DNA from: Edolisoma coerulescens
Lineage: Eukaryota; Chordata; Aves; Passeriformes; Campephagidae
Assembly: GCA_013397115.1 (NCBI GenBank)
Contig: VWZW01006279.1
Location: forward strand, 951,752 to 1,015,751
Reading direction: 5' to 3'
DNA length: 64,000 bases
Within the stretch, counting starts at the first letter, position 1; each line of letters opens with the position of its first letter. The notes beneath the pieces were generated by a model. That model was not told the origin of the DNA. It worked only from the letters and a program-made list of their open reading frames with translations, and made no database searches. Positions 24,261-37,154 of the stretch are shown here, piece by piece. The translations under genes and the position numbers were made by a program.

Positions 24261-25099
24261 ATAGAATCATAGAACGGCTCAGGTTGGAAGGGACCTTAAA
24301 GATCATCGGTTTCCAGCCCCCCTGCCATGGGCAGGGACACCTTGCACTAGAGCAGGTTGCTCATAGCACCATCCAACCTGGTCTTGAACACTTCCAGGGA
24401 TGGGACATCCGTGACTTCCCTGGGCAACCTATTCCAGTGCCTCACCATCCTCACAGTAAAGAATTTTTTCCTAATATCTAATCTAAACCTACTCACTTTC
24501 AGTTTGAATCAATTTCTCATTGTTCTGTCACTACATGCTCTTGTAAAAAGTCCTTCTCCATCTTTCCTGTAGGTTCCCTCCAGGTACTGGAAGGCCATAA
24601 TTAAGTCACACCAAGGCATTCTCTTCTCCAGGCTGAACAAACGCAGTTCTCCCAGCCTTTCCTCATAGGAGAGGTGCTCCGACCCTCTGATCATCTTGGT
24701 CGCCTCCTCTGGACTTGCTCCAACAGGTCCACGTCCTGGATATCCCAGAGCTGGATGCAGCACTGCAGGTAGGGTCTCACCAGAGCAGAGGGGCAGAATC
24801 CCCTCCCTCAGCCTGCTGGCCATGCTGCTTTGGATGCAGCCCAGGACACGTTTGGCTCTCTGGGCTGTGAGTGCACATTGCTTGGTCATGTCCAGCCTCT
24901 CATCCAGCAGCACGCCCAAGTCCTTCTTGGCAGAGCTGCTCTCAATCCATTCATCCCCCAGCCTGTACTGATAAGGGGGATTGCCCCGACCCATGCGCAG
25001 CACTTTCCACTTGATATTGTTAAATTTAATGAGATTCCTATGGGCCCACTTCTTGAACTTGTCTGGATCGCTCTGGATGACATCCCATCCTTCAGGCAT
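24261..25099 (-). mobile_element. CR1 LINE, 5'-truncated, antisense
   Basis: The left end carries the CR1 3' tail in reverse (ATAGAATCATAGAA, then GGTTGGAAGGGACCT). To the right, the - strand keeps a long open frame over about 196 codons that matches the C-terminal reverse-transcriptase part of CR1 ORF2: WAHRNLIKFNNIKWKVL, DLGVLLDERLDMTKQCALTA, HLSYEERLGELRLFSLEKR. This copy is less decayed than the one at 15.9 kb, so it is probably younger, though a frame disturbance near the YSALVRPHLE-type position (about 24750-24780) is evident. It is truncated at the 5' end and has no poly(A). Inactive. Confidence 0.97.
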
Positions 25100-26755
25100 G
25101 AAGTACCTATTAAGACTGGATTAATCCCAACCAGTTACAAGCATTTACCCAAAGGATCCAGTTTAGGTGCCTGTTATCTATAGACTGTACTTCTAAGTAG
25201 AAAGGCTGCATCTCACTGACCTGTGAGTATGTGGTGGGGCATGTGTCCAAGCCATAAGATTGATCTGTCTAAATCAGAGGTCTAGTTGGAGCATATTGTG
25301 GTGCCTCCTGACCAAGAAGGTCAGGTTTCCTTCTTGCAGTAGTCAGGGCAGAATGGGAGAAGAGATCATGTATGCCTGATTTTGACTTGATACAGAGTTG
25401 GAACATGGGATGAGGCAGCATCTGAAACTGGCAGTTAGGAATTGTTCCCGGGTATGCAGACCATTGTCCAAAGATCTTCAGTGGGCTGAACTGCCTCTGT
25501 GTCTATCTTCTCCCATGAACTACAGGAAGACTTATTTTCTAGACCTTGTTCTCTGTCTCAGAATTCAAGCTACTAACTTTAATTCCTAGGTTGGCTGGTT
25601 TGTGAATTACAAATGCCAGTGACAAAAACCCCTTCAAGAGACGTTTCTGAAAGACCATATCCAGTGTTTCTTTATTATAAGCTTGCTAGATAACTGCATG
25701 AACAATTAGCTTACGAATGTGAATTATCATTGTAATGAAAACAAACTTCTTTATATTATAGTCGTTACTCAGTAGCACTGTTTTCATAATGTACTTATAT
25801 CCTTTAAGGACAGGAGAGACCATTGTGAACCACTGTTCCATAACATAAACCAAGAAATTTTAGTCATTAGTCTCTGCAGAAGCCCATTCTGGTGATTAGT
25901 TGAGTTTAAGTATGTATTTTACAAAAAAATAGTACAAAAGCTTAAGATGGATATAACTGCTTATTTAATCCCCATTCTAAGAGGCAAGCACAATAGCTGT
26001 ATAGGAGTCCCTTATATTCTGTAAATCCTTTTTAGGAACAGAAGGGTTCAGAATCTGACATTAAAAGTCCAGCACATTTCGCAAATGATCTTTAAAAATG
26101 TACACTTGTTGCTACTTACAATGCGTGTTTTTAGTATTAAAGTGAACTGACATATGTATTCATAGTTCCCTCACCTACTTCCAGGCAAATGAATTAAATC
26201 AGTGACTTTAATGAATATAATTTCATTATCTACCATATATAGATGTGACATTCAAACAAATCTTTAAATTTTTCTTTGTGCAAGAATGTACCTAATAATT
26301 AACAAAATTTAATAAATGTGACTATGATATATCTGATTCATTTAATTAGGGAAAAACATTCTGTAAAACATGGGCAGTTGATGTAAAGATATTTCATCAG
26401 GATTAGCTTGGCTCTTAGGTTAAAAGAAACTAATGTAGGAGGAAGAGAGCTTCTATTGTATTTTTTTTAAAAAAAACCCCATGAAAATCTTTGGATTTTC
26501 AATTTTAAAAATATTTAAAGATTTGTTTTAGAACATATTCAGCAATACATCAGTTGGCTGTGCAAATGGTAAAAACAGTGAGTCAGTAAGCTACACTAGC
26601 CTAATTATCCTTAGCAGAGAAGTAGCATATATAGCACAGCATGGATTACTTATTTATACGTTGTAAACAGCTTTCATGACAATGGACTGATTCAAAGCCT
26701 GTTGGCATCAGCCAGTGCACTCCTACTTTTATCATCAACTTCCATTCCGACTTGG

Positions 26756-26787
26756 AGCCTGATCCAAAGGATCAAAGCCTGATCCAA
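26756..26787. repeat. Short direct repeat, period 20
   Basis: AGCCTGATCCAA occurs at 26756 and again at 26776. The interval contains GATCC-AAA-GGATC, a small palindrome. A local duplication of no evident function. Confidence 0.7.
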
Positions 26788-28499
26788 CTACTGAAGCTGA
26801 TGACAAAGCTATTATAGCTGAGGTGGTATAAAGACCTAAACAAGCTGTACTCCCTCTTTGAACAACCTTTTTCTTAATTCTTCTGTTAATTTTGACATCA
26901 CCCAGGTCTTGGGAGAACTTTTATTGAACAAGTGTTGATTTTTAGATCTAACTCTCTAAATGGGCGTAATTCTACCAAATGTTCAAAATGTGTCCTGCCC
27001 ATAACTATGAAGAAAATGACATTGTCAGAAGGAGCACAAAAAGTGTTGTATATGTTTGTAGATAATTACATTTGAGTAGGGTAGCAGAACATTCACTTAA
27101 TTTATGATTTGTGTACAAATAAAAGATGTAATTGATTTAATTTATATCACCATGGATCATTGGTAAATGTCACCTAGAAAGATCTATATTTTGATCTGAA
27201 GCTCAATGTGATCTTATTCCCTTTAAAGAGCATAATAGTCATCAACAGCTTGTAGCCTTTGGGGTTTGAGGTACTGTCTGTTCCCTAAATGTTTTTAAGC
27301 ATTTATTGACAATGATCTTCTCAGAGTTCATAGGATGAAAGTTATGATTTCTTTCATCTGTAAGACCTTTCTCGGACATGAGGACATAATTTGTTGATCC
27401 ATTTAAAAAATGTGAGGCCCCACAAGCCTCACAACATGGGCAGTCCAAATAAACTGGAAAGGGAAAGAATGAAATGGAAAAGTAAACTTTTTTTGCTATT
27501 TCTGTGAGGTTGATAGAAAATGACGCTGCGAGATCATGTAGGGTTTCTCACTGAAGATGCAGTCAAGATAGATGGTCTTCAGATCACTCATTAGTGTATT
27601 TGTGGGTCATCTTTCAGAGTGGGGGAACTCATCAGGTATGAATTAAGGGATGTTACTTATATATGTCCTGATTGATAGCCACGTTCTCAGAAATTTTAAG
27701 TCCAGAGAGCAAATAGTAAGGAAAGACTAAATAATTTTTGTCCATAGGATGCCTATCATACAAATTCTACTTCCCTTCTTCAGCCAGATCCATTTCCACT
27801 AGTCTTTATCTTCAACAGAATTAAAACATAAAGGCTGTGTTCTTACTTGTATATTAGCTCCAAGCACAAACTCTCTGATCATCTTCTGCTAACACATGGA
27901 TTTGAGACTGAGCCAAACCACTGTTTCAATCGGTGGGGAAAAGCAGGGGTAGGGATGGACTGACTCTCCTTTGAGCTGTGCATTTTCCAAAGGAAAGCAC
28001 AGTGCTGCAGCCTTGTGATTCTGTACTTCCACAGGCCTCTTGGGTGCAGTGTCTTGGTTTGACCGTGGGGCTTTTACTTCTCAGGCTATAATTTAATAAC
28101 ATCTGCTTGATTCTTTCTTGCTTTAAAAACAGCAGTAATAAGAGCACTGGCCCCATCATATGCTCTAGAGCTGCAAATAAAAGAGCCCCCAGTAGTCTAA
28201 TAGCAATGGGATTGCAAACAGATTTGTGTAATTTCACAAAGTATACAAGCTATAAATATTATGTTTATCCTAAAGAAGAAATGTGAAATGCAGTCAGCAG
28301 ATAAAATGTTTATTTTCTCACTGTCACATGTGTTTCTTCATCCTTTTGTGACCTCAGTGTGGTAATATCTAAATAGTTTGTTCCAAAGCACAAGACATGC
28401 TGTGTGAAGAGGCAGGAGCAGGAGTATTCATACCACACTGGGATCTTGACTGGTTGATCATCTCTCGCTACTTATGATTAAGCAATAAGGAGAGAGATG

Positions 28500-28610
28500 C
28501 AGGGTATTTCCTGGGGATTAATAACTGATAGGGAGGAGTTAATGGCCTGAGGTGCAGCTGAGGGCCATTAACCCCAGCTGGTCATCAATCCTCATTAAAA
28601 ACCTCTGCAA
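28500..28610. promoter_or_regulatory. Candidate enhancer-like element: palindromic homeodomain sites around an E-box
   Basis: GTTAATGGCC (28538-28547) and its exact reverse complement GGCCATTAAC (28563-28572) flank a 15-base core containing the E-box CAGCTG (28555-28560). Further ATTA/TAAT cores lie on both sides (GGATTAATA at about 28515, CATTAAA at about 28594) and another CAGCTG at about 28575. Dense, symmetric homeodomain and bHLH cores are typical of developmental enhancers. Function is inferred only. Confidence 0.35.
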
Positions 28611-29756
28611 CGCAGTTCACCAAACACGGTGAAGGACAAACCAATGTTTTAAGCACCTTTGCGATTCCCCTCTCTGTTGTGTCCTTAAATTAGTTCTGAT
28701 TTAATTTCTGTTACTTCCTGGGGTAGATGGTGCTTTTCTTACTGCAGCAGAAGTTCTGGTCAGCTATGGGTTTATCTCACCAGTAATCATGTGAAAACTG
28801 CAAAGTTCAGACCTTTATGTGCAAATGGGAGTCCTCACTACTACAGCAGCAGAATAAAGGGTGTTTTAGAAACTCCAGCATTTAATTACATGAAAAAGAA
28901 AGTAAGTAACAAATTTCATGAAAGATTGGTTTGTGAAATCCAAATTTGTTTTTTAATAATGCAGTACAACCTTTTCTGTTGCAACAAAAGGAATTTTTAA
29001 GGGAAGGGCCCATAGTTCTTTCAGTTTTGAAGCTGTTAAACTTTCTTTTACCATGTTCAAAAAATGATTCATTTGTGTTCAGTAGTATTTGATAGATAAA
29101 CCACCTCCTAATTCTGAAAAAAGCCAAGTATTGCAAATATATTTCACATTAGATGATAAGCATAGGAATATGTGTCTTTTATAACAGATTTGAGGTTTCC
29201 TTAGGCTTTGAAATGCATACGATTTAGCGTTATGCTGGATCCTTCCAGAAAGTTAGTCTTCTTGTAAGGGAGGCCAATTGTCAGCATGGAATTTAGAATA
29301 TAGTGATTTTGTAGTTATGCTATTGCTCTTGGTTATTCCAAATTCAGATTGTGGTAACAAAATATGAACCTATGAGAAAAGTCCTGAGAGCATTTTTAGA
29401 AACTGATAAAATCCTGTAGCCTCTTTTCCAGGCCTCAGCACTGACTTCTTGTGGTAGTAATACAATACCTGGGTAATACTGGAGAGCTCAGTTGGCCTAA
29501 TGCAGGGGAGATGATTGTCTGCATTCATTGCAGATGTTTATCTGAAAATCACCAGAAAGGTCTCTGCAGCCCTTTGTAGAGATACTACCAAATGTGACTG
29601 GGAGACTTTCAGGGACAGGAGGCAGGTAATAGAATGAAAGGGTATAATCTGGCAGCAAGACTGTGAAATCAATGATTTTTTTTTTTTCTTTGATCATAGT
29701 GAGAGCAGAATTAGTGTTTGGCCTTGATTTTAAAAGTGTAGGATTTTGCCCAACAG

Positions 29757-29842
29757 CTGCTGATGAACTCTGCACCCTGTGCATGGATGGGCTTACAAAA
29801 TCAGAAGCCCTCTTCTTCTGGATCTACACAAATACCTACGAG
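29757..29842 (+). CDS. Candidate coding exon, 86 nt, unknown protein
   Basis: A good acceptor (GATTTTGCCCAACAG) and a near-ideal donor (TACGAG-GTAAGTG) bound an 86-nt segment with two open frames. With two leading bases it reads ADELCTLCMDGLTKSEALFF followed by WIYTNTYE and ends at phase 0. In the other frame it reads LLMNSAPCAWMGLQN and onward, ending with two spare bases. The first frame is phase-compatible with the only open frame of the candidate exon at 53265. The second would follow the phase-0 end of the 17423 exon but then meets a stop in the 53265 exon. I do not recognise either peptide. A long non-coding RNA exon is also possible. Confidence 0.4.
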
Positions 29843-31212
29843 GTAAGTGACCTGAATGTTTGAAAAGGGGAGAGCACAGGGCACTCCAATTGAAGAAGTA
29901 CTACTGTTTGTGTTATACCCTTTCCTGATGCTGTGGAAAACAAAGCAGTCCCCTTTGCAGAGAGTGGGAAAGTGGTGAAGAATGCTGCTGGGTTCCACCA
30001 CCTCGAAAAGCTCATCTGAGTCTGACACAGGGAAAGGGATCTGTGCCGTTTCCATGTATCACCAGGAGCTTGGATATGCGAGTAGTGGGAACTGTATGGG
30101 AGAGACTTGGATCAAAGCAGCAGTTGTTTGAATGTAGTTACAGAAGTAGTTGTGTATATATGTAGTTATATCTCAATACAGCCTTGTCTTTTATTCAAAA
30201 GACTCAAGGCAAATATGTACGGTGACTGCAGTAAGCCTATTTCCCCTTCCTGGTTTAGAAAGACATACCTTCACATGTTGCAGGACTTCACTGTCACTAT
30301 TCATCTCAGTGAAGATAGGCATTCACAGGCTTATTTGCAGAATAATCCTCCTGAAAGAGATACAGACTGATGGACTCCTGTTCCATGGAAAGGTTGAAAA
30401 CCTTACTTGGGCCCTTGTATTCTGCATAATAACAGTTGAAGAGAAAGTCTTCTACATTAACTCTCTGCATCTGGGACTTGAGGAGGATTCTTAACCATTC
30501 CAATAGTATTTTGAAAGGAATTTCAGAAGAAAAAGATGTTTTGTAAAAGAAGTTTAAAGCGAAGCTCTTACCTTGTTCAGTCAAAAGTAGTTCATGGTAT
30601 ACCGTTTTGCTTATGGGAGGCTTCTGAATGCTATTGTACCATATAGGATGATTTGGACTACGTTACTAATTTTGAGGTTTCATATCAGATACCTCTGCCA
30701 GAACGCCAGTCCCCTCTCCTATACTGTGCTCTTATGGCTGTAAGTCTTAGAGTGGCTTGTTTTTTCAATTCCAGGTATCAAGAATAGAATCTCATTTATA
30801 GGGTATGCCAGTACTGAAACCAGAAAACTTGCTTTAAGTGTACTTTTTGAGACTAACTTACTCTGTAGCTCTTTTAGCACAAACCTGTTTGCTGTGTAAG
30901 GCAAAATATCTGCATTTCTGTGACTTCTGCACACCTTATAAAATCTGCTGCTTTTCATGTTTCAAATGCTATTAAATGCTCTCCTGCTTGTTTCTGTTTT
31001 AAGGGACAACGAATAAAGCTTAAAAAATACAGGCTCTAGGGTGTGCATTGGTGGTCCATTCCTCTATGCATGTTTCATATAAAGAAGATCCTTGCTTCTT
31101 CTCTAGATGCTGTAGAGAAGGCACTATCTGTTGAAGGGAGCCAAGTGTGGCACTTTATTGTGCTGGGAGTCATGATTGCTCAGCTGTGAGATTGCTTCCT
31201 GGAAATCTGTAG

Positions 31213-31255
31213 TGGAGAATCGAGCACAGTGCAGCAGAAGCCACATATGAATGTG
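31213..31255 (+). other. Weak exon-like segment
   Basis: GAATGTG-GTAAGTGA is a good donor, preceded by 43 open bases (WRIEHSAAEATYEC) back to a mediocre acceptor ending CTGTAG. Too short and with too weak an acceptor to call firmly. Confidence 0.15.
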
Positions 31256-34200
31256 GTAAGTGAATAGCTGTGTTTGTGCATAGGGAATAGCTGAGGAACT
31301 TGGGGAACAGTAGTGTCCTTTTGAGCATGACTAGCCAGTTGAGGATATACCAGTTAAATTGCTCTCAGAACCCAGCTGACAGATATCAGTGTGGGTGAGG
31401 GTAAATAATACAAATCAAAAATGGAAGGTTTCAAGGAGGAAGCAAACAAGGAGACATCAGAGTTGTCCAATCATAGTGGTCTACAAAGAATTAAATTCCT
31501 TTTCTCTAAGTCCTTTGGCATCCCTGTCCAAGTTGGAAAGTCATGTGAAAGACTCTACCTTATGCCTTTTCTTCACTTACCGTTTATTCGTTCATGGTCT
31601 AGGAAACTAACTTTCCCTGGTTTGATGTGACAAGTCTATAGCCTTTGGCCTTTTTCGTATTCTTCAAAAAGGCTTTCACCTCTGTTGATGTCTCGGCAAT
31701 TTATTTATGACTCTACGTGTTAAGGTTTTGTTGTTTTTTTTTTTCCTTTTGCTGAATGCCAGTGACTGTGCTGTAAAATATTTTAAGGCCAAGATGTTAA
31801 TGTTTTTGTGTTGCTGTTCACCTTTTACAATGGCTAGTCACCAATTCATATTTTTTCTCTCTTTCCTCCTACATTTCTGGCTTGAATGAGAGAGTGTTTT
31901 TCTTGGCTCATGGCTTAACACCTTCTGTGTTTTCCTGATCAACTGACCTTCCATGTTTATTTTAAGTATGAAGTTTCAGGGCTTTTATATTCATCCTGTT
32001 TCAGACTGACCATGGGCTTGCTGCAAAGTTTTTAAAAAGCAGAAATGTTTATTCTTTCTACACCTTAGCCTCCATGTATGAAATGGATGTGCTGAGTCTT
32101 TCTTCTGTCTTGTGTATCTCCTTCTTCATAGTATAGGTTTTTCTGCCTTTGTCTTCACGCTGAGTAAATCTTGCCCTTCAAATTCTCAGTATAAAATGTT
32201 GACATCATTATGGATTTCTGCTGTGTGATTATGGAGTGGTTTATTTTTATTACTCAACTGTAGCTTTCAAGACAGGAGAAGTTAAAGAATTTTGATAATA
32301 GTGGTACACTTGTGCTGCTTTGGCACTGCTGTGCAGGAACTCTGACTTCAGTGGCAATACTCTAGATTTATGCTTATTGTAACGAGAAACACAATAAATG
32401 TCTTTTTCTAGCCAAGTGTTTCAACGTGATATTTCAGTGGCCTAGACAATATAATTACTTGTAATAGTAGAAATATTTCAGCTCTTTTTGAGTGTATATG
32501 GTTCTGCTATACTTTACATAGTTATAAAACTATTTTTATATCCCATCAAGTCAAAATATTCTTCAGAGGTTAGAATGATTCCCTATGCTTCCAGCTTTCA
32601 CAATAACATGTTGTATTGACAATCTTAGTAAGAATATGATTAATGGTTGAAACACACTGGATTTCTTATAATCCCCAAGTAACAGTTGAATGTTGTTCTT
32701 CTTGTTCCTTGTTTCACAGCTGTGTGAAATAACCAGTCTTATATCTGAAAGCTTTGGCTGGAACTTAGTTGAACAGAGCATTTGAAGCCCAGCTCAGTTC
32801 TTGGTTATTTGTTGGAAAACTTTTTCCTGTTAGCAAAAGTTTATTTCTGTCTCTATCCTACTAATCAGCCTAGTGGATCAATGCGCAGAAAATGACGTGC
32901 CGAGGCAAGATGCTGCTGAGTGTGGACAAATATTTAGAGATAAACAGAAGAAACTAGATGTGTTCAGAAGAATGTCACCTTCTTAAACCTGGAATGTTTT
33001 CTCTGCAACATTTTTAGAGCAGTGGGATTTTCGTTCAGCAGGATCTGAGATAGGATTGATGTGAACTCTTGTGGTGTTAAGGTCAGAATTGTCCACTTCT
33101 TAGTTCTGCCTTTGAGCTGAGTGTCTTGAAAGCCTTACATCATCAGTCTTGTGGCACTCTGCTTGTCAGGATTCCAGATCGTGTTGCTGTGCAGCAAACC
33201 TGCTAAGCAGGCTCTCTTGGAAAAGGCAGATTTTGCAGAGCTATTGGATTGGATAGCTCAACTAGAATTTCCATGCTTTATGTTGCCATGCCAGGAACCA
33301 GATGAGATTTGGTTTCACATGGGTTTGGCCTTGTTTCTGTAGAAGGGACCTTGGAGATCTCAGAGGCAGGATTTAAGGAATGGCAAACCTGGGAGGTGTT
33401 TCCAAGGTCAGTGATTCTGAGACAGTATGCCTAACGGGGCTGATTGAAAGCTGTAGATATAGGGAGCCTGTGTACCTGATCAAGAAAACTGAGAATATCA
33501 CTTAATGTAGTAGCAGATATTTAAGGAGGAGAAGGAAAATTAGCAAGGCTTAATTCCACTGAGATTCTGGAGAGTGCAGGAAGTCTTCCCTGGGCAATAT
33601 GACTGGGTCTCTTTTTACATTTCTGGTTGGTACAGAGGCTAATACTTCCATATTTTAGTCTTGCTTGTCCTGGAGTCTGGAATTTCCTGTCAGTGAGAGA
33701 CCCTGCTTTTCGGTAACTGTAGATGCAATCCCATGTCTAAATGTGTTGCACATAAGACAATTCCCACATCCCTGAGTTTCTGTAGGGATGTTGACTTTGC
33801 AGAAATTCTTTCTTGCTGCTTTTGTGGCACTTAAGATATAATTTTACTATTTCTTTGACATGTGAATAGAGAATGCATCTGATATATATGGTAGAAAATT
33901 TCGGTAGATACCTGTGGAATAAGATTACTTAATTTTAAATGATTACCAGCTGTTGGAGGTGGAGGGATTTCCTACTGAGGGAAATGGAAAAACTTCTTGG
34001 TATGAATCAATGGTGGGTGTAGGAAAAGATGTATTTTATTATTTTTTTTAAATCAGACTTACAGAAGAGAGCCAGGATTGCCACATGTATTGCAGCATGT
34101 AGCTTCAAAAAAGAAAAAAAAGAATAGTCTCATTCCTTTGCTGTTTCTGGGGGCTAAGGCAGTAAATGACCTTCAGCTTTATGTAAATGGAACGATTGCA

Positions 34201-35113
34201 GTTTGTAAATGATGATGGCCATTTAAAAACAAAAGTAATCCCACTTTTCTGTTTTTGGCAAATGCCTTGTAGTATGCAAATGGTCTGACAATACTGTGTA
34301 CCTTAAAAACATATTTAAGTACCAAAATATTTCATATAAATCTGAAGACTTTATTCTTTTGTACCCCAGCATAAATCAGGAGTCTGTACAAAGACAGGGG
34401 AGTTACTGTCACATGCAACTAGCGTGAACTCATAATAAGCTCCAAAATATTCTAGATATTAGAAGGCACTAATATATATTGTTGATTATAATTCCAGTCA
34501 CTGGTTATAAACCTCATGAAATGAATTGCCTCATTTATAATGCATACCATGGGACAACATCTAATTTGGTGGCAAGCATGGAGTCTAGCAAAGATTCAAT
34601 AGAAATGTCTGCTTAAATGACCATGTTCTCACCTAATTACATATATTTTCTAAAGCTTTTTTATTAAATATACCTGTTGTTCTTATTAAATTGAATTTCA
34701 CACCTTCAAAAATTCTGGTAAATAAATGTCCTTCTCTCTGTGAGATGCAAGGTTAGTGTTTATTTTAAATTGTGACTTTTGTGAGAAAGATAAGAAAATC
34801 AACATATGCTGTTATCACTCCTCACTTTTGAAATAACAAAGTGAGGGCTATCCTTGAAAAGTAATTGATATTCCTGTACAGGTTGAAACTGATACACAAA
34901 CAGATAAGCAGAATCCTTCTAGTCTGTGCTTTAGCTGAAAATGCCATACCAATGGTTGTCTTACATGGCCTCCAGTTTCAGACCAGACCTTTGACCTTTT
35001 GGACCATCCTGCTGGTTTAATCTGGCCACTTCAGATGCCTTGGGACTATGTAATTTTAGCTGCATAAGTAGACCACAAAACTACTAAAGTGATGCTAAGT
35101 TAATGTTGTGCAG

Positions 35114-35690
35114 TGGGTTGACCTTGGCTTGACACCAGGTACCTGTCAAGCTGCTCCATCACTCCCCTACGCAGTAGAACGGGGGGGAGAAAATAGGATG
35201 AAAAAAACCTCACAGGTCAAGACAAAGGCAGTTTAATAAAGAAAAGTGAAAATTGTGCGTGTGCAAGCAAAGGAAAAATAAAACAAAACCAAAAATATTT
35301 TATTCTCTACTTCCCATCAGTGAGTGATGTCCTGTCACTTCCCAGGAAGTGGTTGCTCTGGAGGGCAAGTGCTGTAAATAACAAATGCTCCCCTGCCATT
35401 TCCTCCCCCTTTTGTTTAGCTTTTATATATGAGCTGACCTCATATAGCATGGAATATCCCTTTGGTCGGTTTGGGTCAGCTCTCCTGGCTGTGTCCCCTC
35501 CCAAAATATTGCCCACCCCCAGTGTACTGGTGGTAAATGTTGGGGAGACAGTGCTGATGCTGTGCCAGCCCTGCTCAGCAGAGCCAAAACACAGGAGTGT
35601 TATCGGCACCTTTCCAGTGCTAAAAAGCACAGCTCTGTGAGGGCTGCTGTTGGGGGGAATTAACCCCATCCCAGCCAGACCCAATACACA
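35114..35690 (-). mobile_element. Solo LTR, ERVL-like avian family
   Basis: The - strand reads as an LTR of about 575 bases. It starts TGTATTGGGTCTGGCTGGGA with GGGGTTAATTC just after, passes TTTTGGCTCTGCTGAGCAG, has a TATA-like ATATATAAAAGC (+ strand 35419-35432) and an AATAAA (+ strand 35299-35304), and ends GGTCAACCCA. This combination is the familiar avian ERVL-type LTR. No gag, pol or env and no second LTR are in the window, so it is a solo LTR left by recombination. The flanking five bases (TGCAG and CTGCC or CACTG) do not form a clear target-site duplication, so exact ends are uncertain by a few bases. An old, diverged copy with no coding capacity. Confidence 0.85.
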
Positions 35691-35699
35691 CTGCCTATG

Positions 35700-37150
35700 A
35701 AATGATCCTATGAATTGGCATCAGGAAAAGGGCTCAATTGCATGTAATTATTTTGCACTTAAAACGTCACCTTTACCTTGGATAACAGGTAGCTAAAATT
35801 CCACTGCTTATCTAGGTGAGCACGTAGCAAGTCCACAATTTAATGGAAGAAATTGCAGTGAAATCTGGTCTTCACAGATCATTATGGCTAGTTAGAAAGC
35901 ACAAAGAATGCTTCAATATCATTGGGAGGTAACGCAGTGGTCATTATTGTATGAGGTAAAGGCTGTAAAAGTATAGTTCTGTTAAGTTTTATTCCTAGAT
36001 TTCTGGAAACTAGTTCTGGTCTATAATACAACTGGATCTGGTGTAAAATTCCAGTGCCTGTGGTCTGGTATAAAATGGCATATTTTTAATCATTTGTTTC
36101 TATGTGGTTTTGGTCATGGTTAATGGTGGTAGTGGCAGTGTGAGGCATCACTGCTGTTCTGGCAAAAGCTTGAATACTAAACGTGACCATGGTGGAGTGA
36201 GCTGTGGGGTTGAATTCCTGTTTGCATCTGCAGGGTGTTTGCATTGTTCCAGTCTGTTTAACCCATGGAAATTCATTACAAACAAAATGATTATACCAGT
36301 GTTACTTTGAAGGGAGTTGTTGAGATGTAACAAACCAATTGTGTATAACTTGGTGCAAGAGGGAGGGGAATGCTTTTCCTAAACGGATGTAAAAATCTTG
36401 GAACATGTAGAGTGATTGATGAAACTTGTTCACGTGGGGGAATCTTATATTGCTGTTGTTGCAGAGTCACTCACTGGGTGAGAATTGTGCAGATGTTTTG
36501 TCTTTTAATTGAGCAAATACTTTTATCCTTTGAGCTCTTTATACACGTGTAGGAAGTTGTTGTTTTGGGTTCTTTTTAAACAACAGTTGTATTAAGACAA
36601 ATAGTTCTTTCATTTAATCAGTTGCTTATCTTCTGTACTATTCTGGAATGCTCTCCCAAAGCCCTGAAATTCTGCACCTGCAGCAGGCTTATGCTGTAGA
36701 TACAAGAACAGGTGCTGTGCCCTGAAAATACGGCCTTCAGAGGAGGTGTTGGACACAGCTTAATTTATCTATGTTTCTGCAAAAAGGGAAAGAGGAGGAT
36801 GATAGTTGCTGGAGAGTCTCTCATGTGTGGGATGGAGGCACCTATCTCCCACGTTGACCTGAAGTCTTAGTGGGTTTGCTGCTTACCAGGTGCTCATACT
36901 TGGGATGCTGTGGAGAGTCTGCTGAGGCTCGTCTATCTTTTTGACTGTCACCTCCTGCTGCATATCCATCTGAGTACTGATGGTGGTGCCAGGGTGTGCT
37001 GAATGTACCAAGATTAGCCACAACGTTTGGGACGAGGATGGAGTGTGCATGAATAGCCACAGGGTTCTGGGACAAGGATGGGGCTTGTTGCTGAGTAGGA
37101 TGTGTGAATTAGTGGTACAGGGCACAGCTAAGTCTGAGGTACTTGTGTAT
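35700..37150. other. No gene seen
   Basis: Mixed-composition sequence between the LTR and the old CR1 fragment. No element recognised. The GC-richer part near 36640-37150 may be further, unrecognisable repeat. Confidence 0.4.
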
Positions 37151-37154
37151 CTTG

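Larger units (their letters stand above)
25100..35110. other. AT-rich stretch with scattered candidate elements
   Basis: No mobile element recognised. Contains a 20-bp period direct repeat at 26756-26787, a candidate enhancer-like patch at 28500-28610, the candidate exon at 29757-29842 and a weak exon-like segment at about 31213-31255. Most of it is intron-like. Confidence 0.45.

Noticed and set aside
24696..25183. Two + strand open frames of about 90-117 codons
   Set aside because: They are the antisense of the CR1 reverse-transcriptase remnant on the - strand.
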